Of a stretch of DNA of 64,000 bases, positions 59,823-64,000 are shown one piece after another. Location of the stretch: NCBI RefSeq assembly GCF_028475105.1, contig NZ_CP116936.1, forward strand, positions 3,719,501-3,783,500, in the 5' to 3' direction. The first letter of the stretch is position 1; every line of letters starts with the position of its first letter. Made by a program: the position numbers and the translations under genes. The notes below the pieces were generated by a model. The model made no database searches. It saw only the letters and a list, made by a program, of their open reading frames with translations, and had not been told where the DNA came from. Origin of the DNA: Micromonospora sp. LH3U1 (GTDB lineage: Bacteria; Actinomycetota; Actinomycetes; Mycobacteriales; Micromonosporaceae).

Positions 59823-61127
59823 TCACAACCCCAGCACGCGCAGCGGCACGGCGTTGGCCATCGCCTGGTTGCCGACGTCGTTCGGGTGGATGTGGTCACC
59901 CGAGTCGTACGCGGGCAGCAGTTGGCTGGGCCGCGCCGGGTCCCGCAGCACCCGGTCGAAGTCGAGCAGCCCGTCGAACTCCCGACTACCGCGCAGGTAT
60001 GCGTTCACCGCCTGCCGGGTGGCCTCCTTCTGCGGAGTCCACACGCCCTCCGCACCGTGCCCCTCGTACGGCGTCAGCGTGGCCACCAGGCTCGTCAGCC
60101 CGCGCTGCTGAAGCTGCTGGTTGATCTGCCGAAGGGTGGCGATGATCGCCTCGGCTGAGTCGTTGGACATCCAGATGTCGTTGATGCCCAGGTGGGTGAC
60201 GACGGTGCGCACCCCGGTCTGGGGGAGGACGTCCTCGTTGAGCCGGGCCGCCGCGTTCGGGCCGAGCTGGAAGTAGCCGGGGTAGTTTCCGTCGCCCGGC
60301 TCGGTGCCCTCATGGTTGAGCCGGTTACCGGCCAGGCTCAGGTTGAGTACGCCCGGGGTGCGCTTGTCCGGCCGGTCGGCGAGCAGTCGGTCGGAGAGCA
60401 GATCGGGCCAGCGCCGGTTGGCGTTGACGGTGCTGCCGTTGCCGTCGCCCATCGAGTCGCTGAACACGACCACCGCGCCGGGGCTGGCCTTGCGCTGCAC
60501 GTCGATGCCGGAAAGGAAGAACCAGCAGCAGGTGGGCCGGATGGTGAACCCGGCGCCCTCGGCGGCTGCGGTCAGGTCACCGGCGCCGATGAAGTTGTTC
60601 TGCTGGGACTGCCCGTGGAAGGTGGTCGGCCCGGTCGGCGTCGGGAAGTGCACCGTCACCACCAGGTCGCTGTCATCCGCGACCGGGAAGGCCAGCGGGT
60701 CGCTGAGCAGCTCCGCGCCCCGGTTCATCGTCGCCGTGGCAGCACCGGTGAAGGTCAACGGGCGCAGCGAGGCCGGGTCGATGTCGGAGACGTCGTCGGG
60801 GGTCGCGGTGTTCGGTCGGGCGACGGTGGCGCGACCGACCTTCACGGCCTGCTCGCCGTACAGGTTGCTCAGGCGTACCCGCAGCGCCGGGCCGCCCACC
60901 GAGACGTGCACGATCATCCGGACGCTCTGGTCGTTCAGGCCGGTGTTGGTCAGCCCGACCGAGTTGCCCCGGGTGACCGCGGTGGCCCAACTGCCCGCCC
61001 ACTCGGAATGCTCGGGCCGGCCGGCGGCGGTCCCGGTTGGACCGGCGCTGGCGACGACGGCGGGTGCTCCCGCCAGCAGCAGCGCGGTCACGGCGGCGAC
61101 GACATGCCATCTCTTCGGGGTCGACAT
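59823..61127 (-). CDS. Secreted SGNH/GDSL-type hydrolase
   Basis: 434 residues with a signal peptide (MSTPKRWHVVAAVTALLLAGAPAVVAS). A beta-rich N-terminal module (about 40-215) precedes the SGNH domain: block I is SDSMGDGNGST (Ser in place of the usual GDS context), block III HLGINDIW and block V DHIHPND. All catalytic residues (Ser, Gly, Asn, Asp-His) are present. It should deacylate polysaccharides or act on small esters outside the cell. It lies 66 bp upstream of the P450 gene on the same strand, so it may be the first gene of the same transcript or simply a neighbour. Confidence 0.88.
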   Translation of the reverse strand: MSTPKRWHVVAAVTALLLAGAPAVVASAGPTGTAAGRPEHSEWAGSWATAVTRGNSVGLTNTGLNDQSVRMIVHVSVGGPALRVRLSNLYGEQAVKVGRATVARPNTATPDDVSDIDPASLRPLTFTGAATATMNRGAELLSDPLAFPVADDSDLVVTVHFPTPTGPTTFHGQSQQNNFIGAGDLTAAAEGAGFTIRPTCCWFFLSGIDVQRKASPGAVVVFSDSMGDGNGSTVNANRRWPDLLSDRLLADRPDKRTPGVLNLSLAGNRLNHEGTEPGDGNYPGYFQLGPNAAARLNEDVLPQTGVRTVVTHLGINDIWMSNDSAEAIIATLRQINQQLQQRGLTSLVATLTPYEGHGAEGVWTPQKEATRQAVNAYLRGSREFDGLLDFDRVLRDPARPSQLLPAYDSGDHIHPNDVGNQAMANAVPLRVLGL

Positions 61128-61403
61128 GGAACCTCCATCGTGTGGCAGCCCAGGGCCGTCCGCTGACGGCGCCCGCCTGGACGATGGTCCAGAAACCTAG
61201 CCGCCGCCGCTGACGTGCGTCAATCAACCTGATCGACGCGAACAAATGTCCGGCGGGTCTGTCGGATCGCCCGTCGGCACGGTTCCGACCAGCCGTTACC
61301 GGCCTAGGCTTCCAGGCGGCGGTGCGGTCGCCCAGGTGCGCCACCGTCGCGTCGTCACCGGCGCCACACGGGATTCGCCGCTTTCTCGAATGGGGGCTGC
61401 CGG

Positions 61404-62966
61404 ATGACTGACGGACCCGGGCACACGACGACCTACGTGGACAGGGTGCTGGACCTCTTCGCCGACTTCGGTGACCGGGAGGCGTTGGTCGGCGCGGGAC
61501 GCCGGCTCACCTACACCGAGGCCGCCGCGCAGATCCGGGCGATGGCCGCGACGCTCACCCGACACGGCGTACGGCCCGGCGCGGCGGTGCTCGTGACCGT
61601 GGCGAACGCGGTGGAGGGCCCGCTGCTTCAGCTCGCTCTGCACCTGATCGGCTGCCGGACGATGTGGGTCGCCCCGGTGACCGCCCGCCGGGAGGTCGAC
61701 GAGTTCATCCGGTTGGCCCGTCCCGACGCCCTCGTCTACGACGCCCGGGACCGGGCCAGCCTGGGCCCGGAGTTGGCCGCCGCCCTGCCCGGCACTCCGG
61801 TGTGCTGCCTGGGCGCGGGCGGCGCCGGCCCGGACCTCACCGCCGTCGGCCCCGACGATCCGGTCGCGTTGCCGGTGTCCGTGCCGGCGCCGGAGTCGTT
61901 CCTGCAGACCAGTGGCACCACCGGCAGCCCCAAGCTGGTCCACCACCGGGAGAGTTTCTACGCCCAGATCCTCGCCCTGGCCGCCGACTTCCGCGCCGCC
62001 GGGTTTCCACTGCTGCGGCACCTGTCGCACTCGCCGATGTGGCTGGCCAGCGGTCAGATCACCACACTGTTCAACCTGTTCACCGGTGGGGTGCTGTTCC
62101 TGCGCGACGACTGGGACCCGGTGGCCTTCGTGGACACCGTCCAGCGGGAACGGATCAACTCGACCTTCGTCACCCCGCCGATGCTCTACGAGGTGCTGGA
62201 CCACCCGGCGCTGGTCGGCGCGGATTTCTCCGCCATGTTCATGTTCAACGTGGGCGCCGGTCCCGCCGCACCCGCCCGGCTGCGCCAGGCCATCGCGCGT
62301 TTCGGCCCGGTGCTGCGACTCGTGTACGGCCTCAGCGAGGCCGTCGTGATCACCGCACTGCCCGGGCTGACCGACGATCCGGAGCACCCGGAGCGGCTGC
62401 GCTCCTGCGGGCGACCCTACGGCGACGTGCGCATCGAGATCCGCGCCGACGACGGCACCGTGCTGCCGACGGGCCGCGACGGCGAGGTGTGGGTGCAGAC
62501 CCGGCTGAGCTTCGCCGGCTACCACGGCCAGCCCGAGCTGACCGCGCAGACGCTCGTCGACGGCTGGGTGCGTACCCGCGACATCGGCCACCTCGACGAC
62601 GACGGCTACCTCTACCTGGTCGACCGGGCGCACGACATGATCGTCACGCATCGGCGGAACTGGGCGATCTTCTGCCGCCCGATCGAGGACGTGTTGGCCG
62701 GGCATCCACAGGTGCGGGCCGCCGCCGTGATCGGCGTACCGGACGAGACGGTCGGCGAGGTCCCGTACGCGTACGTGGTGGTCGCGCCGGGCGCGACGGT
62801 CACCGGGGCGGAGCTGATCGACCTGGTCACCGCCGAACTCAACGAGATGTGGGCGCCGGCCGGGGTGGAGTTCACCGACCGACTGCCGGTGAACCGCTCG
62901 GTGAAGGTGGACAAGCGGGCCCTCCGCGACCGGTACGCCGCGCGTCGGGCGGCGGTCGGGGCGTGA
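61404..62966 (+). CDS. AMP-forming acyl/aryl-CoA ligase or stand-alone adenylation enzyme
   Basis: 520 residues of the ANL superfamily. The P-loop is QTSGTTGSPKLVHH, the ATP-site segment LVYGLSEAVVITAL, the hinge region GYLYLVDRAHDMIV, and the C-terminal catalytic Lys is in NRSVKVDKRALR. It lacks the usual NVYPxEIE core after the hinge; the text there is HRRNWAIFCRPIEDVL, so the substrate pocket or domain closure may differ. It activates a carboxylate as an acyl adenylate for CoA, a carrier protein or direct amide formation. It is divergent from the SGNH gene and coupled (GTGA) to the MFS gene. Confidence 0.87.
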   Translation: MTDGPGHTTTYVDRVLDLFADFGDREALVGAGRRLTYTEAAAQIRAMAATLTRHGVRPGAAVLVTVANAVEGPLLQLALHLIGCRTMWVAPVTARREVDEFIRLARPDALVYDARDRASLGPELAAALPGTPVCCLGAGGAGPDLTAVGPDDPVALPVSVPAPESFLQTSGTTGSPKLVHHRESFYAQILALAADFRAAGFPLLRHLSHSPMWLASGQITTLFNLFTGGVLFLRDDWDPVAFVDTVQRERINSTFVTPPMLYEVLDHPALVGADFSAMFMFNVGAGPAAPARLRQAIARFGPVLRLVYGLSEAVVITALPGLTDDPEHPERLRSCGRPYGDVRIEIRADDGTVLPTGRDGEVWVQTRLSFAGYHGQPELTAQTLVDGWVRTRDIGHLDDDGYLYLVDRAHDMIVTHRRNWAIFCRPIEDVLAGHPQVRAAAVIGVPDETVGEVPYAYVVVAPGATVTGAELIDLVTAELNEMWAPAGVEFTDRLPVNRSVKVDKRALRDRYAARRAAVGA

Positions 62967-64000
62967 CCCCCCGCCGGCAACTGGTCGTCCTGGTCAGCGC
63001 GGACCTGATCTCCAACCTGGGCACCCGCATCTCGGTGGTGACCATCCCGTGGCTGGTGCTGGTCACCACTGGCAGCCCCACCAAGATGGGCCTTGTCGCG
63101 TTCGCGGAGACTCTGCCGTACCTGCTGTCCAGCGCGTTGGGGACACCATGGGCGGACCGGATCGGCCTGCGCCGCACCTCGATCATCTGCGACGCGGGTA
63201 GCGCGGTGGCCATGGTCGTCGTCGCGCTGACCCCGTGGTTGGGTTTCGCCCCGCTGGTGGCGCTCGTCGCGGTGGCCGGTGCGCTGCGGGGCATCGGGGA
63301 CCGGGTGAAGCACGTGATGTTCCGGCCGGCCGCGCAGGCCGCCGGGGTGCCGCTGATCCGGCTGACCTCCGCGTACGACGGGCTGAGCCGGGTGGTCACC
63401 CTGTTCGGCGCCGCCGTGGGCGGCCTGCTGATCGCGGCGTTCGGGGTGACCGAGGCGATCCTCATCGACGCGGCCAGTTTCGGCGTCTGCGCACTACTGA
63501 TCGGCGTCCTGGTCCGCCCGCCGGCCGCCCCGTCGCAGCCCGCCCAGCCGGAGAGCTACCTACGCGCGCTCCGCGGCGGCTTCAGCTACCTCGGTCGGGA
63601 CCGGCCGCTGCTCGGCATGCTGATCGTCGTCTCGGCGCTGAACATGGTGGCCAACGCCAGCGTGGCCGTCTACATCCCGGTGTGGGTCGCCCGGGAACTG
63701 CACGGCCCGAGCGGGCTCGGCCTGGTGCTCGCGGCGTTCTCCGCGGGCGCGCTGCTGGGCAACGTGCTGTTCACCGCGCTCGGGACCCGACTGCCCCGCC
63801 GGCTGACGTTCCTGGTCGGGGCACTGGTCGCCGGCACACCCCGGCTGGTGGCGCTGGCGATCAGCGACGAACTGCCGATGGTGCTCGTGGTGACGTTCCT
63901 GTCCGGAATCGGCATCGCGGCGGTCAACCCGCTGCTCGGGGCGGCGCTCTATGAACGGGTGCCGGCGGAGTTGCAGACCCGGGTGATCGGCATCTCCGGC
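62963..64000 (+). CDS. MFS transporter (C-terminus cut by window edge)
   Basis: At least 346 residues from GTG 62963, overlapping the ligase stop by four bases. Ten or more hydrophobic helices are visible, with the MFS loop motif ALGTPWADRIGLRRTS between helices 2 and 3 and a cytoplasmic loop ESYLRALRGGFSYLGRD between helices 6 and 7. It resembles macrolide-efflux-type (DHA) exporters such as MefA-like proteins. Coupling to an adenylating enzyme suggests it exports the product of this cluster. The 3' end lies outside the window. Confidence 0.9.
   Translation, partial: MTPRRQLVVLVSADLISNLGTRISVVTIPWLVLVTTGSPTKMGLVAFAETLPYLLSSALGTPWADRIGLRRTSIICDAGSAVAMVVVALTPWLGFAPLVALVAVAGALRGIGDRVKHVMFRPAAQAAGVPLIRLTSAYDGLSRVVTLFGAAVGGLLIAAFGVTEAILIDAASFGVCALLIGVLVRPPAAPSQPAQPESYLRALRGGFSYLGRDRPLLGMLIVVSALNMVANASVAVYIPVWVARELHGPSGLGLVLAAFSAGALLGNVLFTALGTRLPRRLTFLVGALVAGTPRLVALAISDELPMVLVVTFLSGIGIAAVNPLLGAALYERVPAELQTRVIGISG

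Noticed and set aside
55108..64000. 4-hydroxymandelate synthase needed for a complete hydroxyphenylglycine pathway
   Set aside because: No HppD-like gene is present in the window; the pathway is therefore stated only as a hypothesis.
1..64000. tRNA or rRNA genes, insertion sequences, integrases or phage genes
   Set aside because: No cloverleaf, rRNA stretch, transposase or integrase motif was recognised on either strand.

Overview
The window is very G+C-rich, with strongly GC-biased third codon positions, many GTG starts and ATGA/GTGA stop-start overlaps. It has an Lsr2 protein, HAIR-controlled lon, a branched-chain ketoacid dehydrogenase operon, a LigD-type polymerase and several DesK/NarL two-component pairs. 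This gene set points to a filamentous actinomycete, most likely Micromonospora or another member of the Micromonosporaceae. The species is an inference; no rRNA or tRNA gene was found. Both ends of the window cut genes (a response regulator at base 1, an MFS exporter at base 64000).

Region 1 (1-9.5 kb): a DUF305 - histidine kinase - response regulator operon diverges from a secreted LVIVD-repeat protein around a perfect Crp-type palindrome. Next come an ArsB/SLC13-like permease, a DUF1203 protein, a MerR/GyrI-type regulator with its own operator-promoter, and a class-B asparagine-synthetase homologue. The partner gene upstream of that homologue carries an apparent one-base frameshift in a C tract. 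Region 2 (9.6-15 kb): an unusually short cytochrome P450 is translationally coupled to a PEP mutase/isocitrate lyase-family enzyme. It is separated by a hairpin and exactly ten copies of a 7-bp repeat from an ArsR-type regulator, which is followed by a secreted GH43 glycosidase behind a LacI-type operator.

Region 3 (15-28.7 kb): RNA 2H phosphoesterase, LtrA, a DesK/NarL pair with a divergent membrane protein, a DEAD-box helicase, DoxX, Lon protease (HAIR element), manganese catalase, a soluble histidine kinase with a divergent response regulator, Lsr2 and an unknown secreted protein. This is largely a stress and chromatin neighbourhood. Region 4 (29-39 kb): a DUF2726-like protein, then a second perfect Crp site before an Asp23-DUF6286 fusion coupled to AmaP. 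After these come a metal-receptor protein, TerC, a CBS-BON protein, DoxX, FKBP, a STAS protein, an SMP-30-like protein and a lipoprotein L,D-transpeptidase.

Region 5 (39-55 kb): an operator-overlapped promoter drives a Tat-exported sugar isomerase-like protein and a secreted PQQ-type sugar dehydrogenase with a PKD domain. A beta-helix protein follows, then the bkd operon (E1alpha-E1beta-E2) divergent from its probable Lrp/BkdR regulator. Next are a LigD polymerase-domain protein, a membrane acyltransferase, a histidine phosphatase overlapping nnrD, and glyA under a ZTP (pfl) riboswitch. Region 6 (55-64 kb) looks like one edge of a specialised-metabolite cluster. A P450, an alpha/beta hydrolase, a 4-hydroxymandelate oxidase-like flavoenzyme and an HpgT-like aminotransferase form a tight operon. 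Nearby are a secreted SGNH hydrolase and a divergent AMP-forming ligase coupled to an MFS exporter. The oxidase-aminotransferase pair is the last two steps of arylglycine (4-hydroxyphenylglycine) biosynthesis; the first-step synthase is not in the window.
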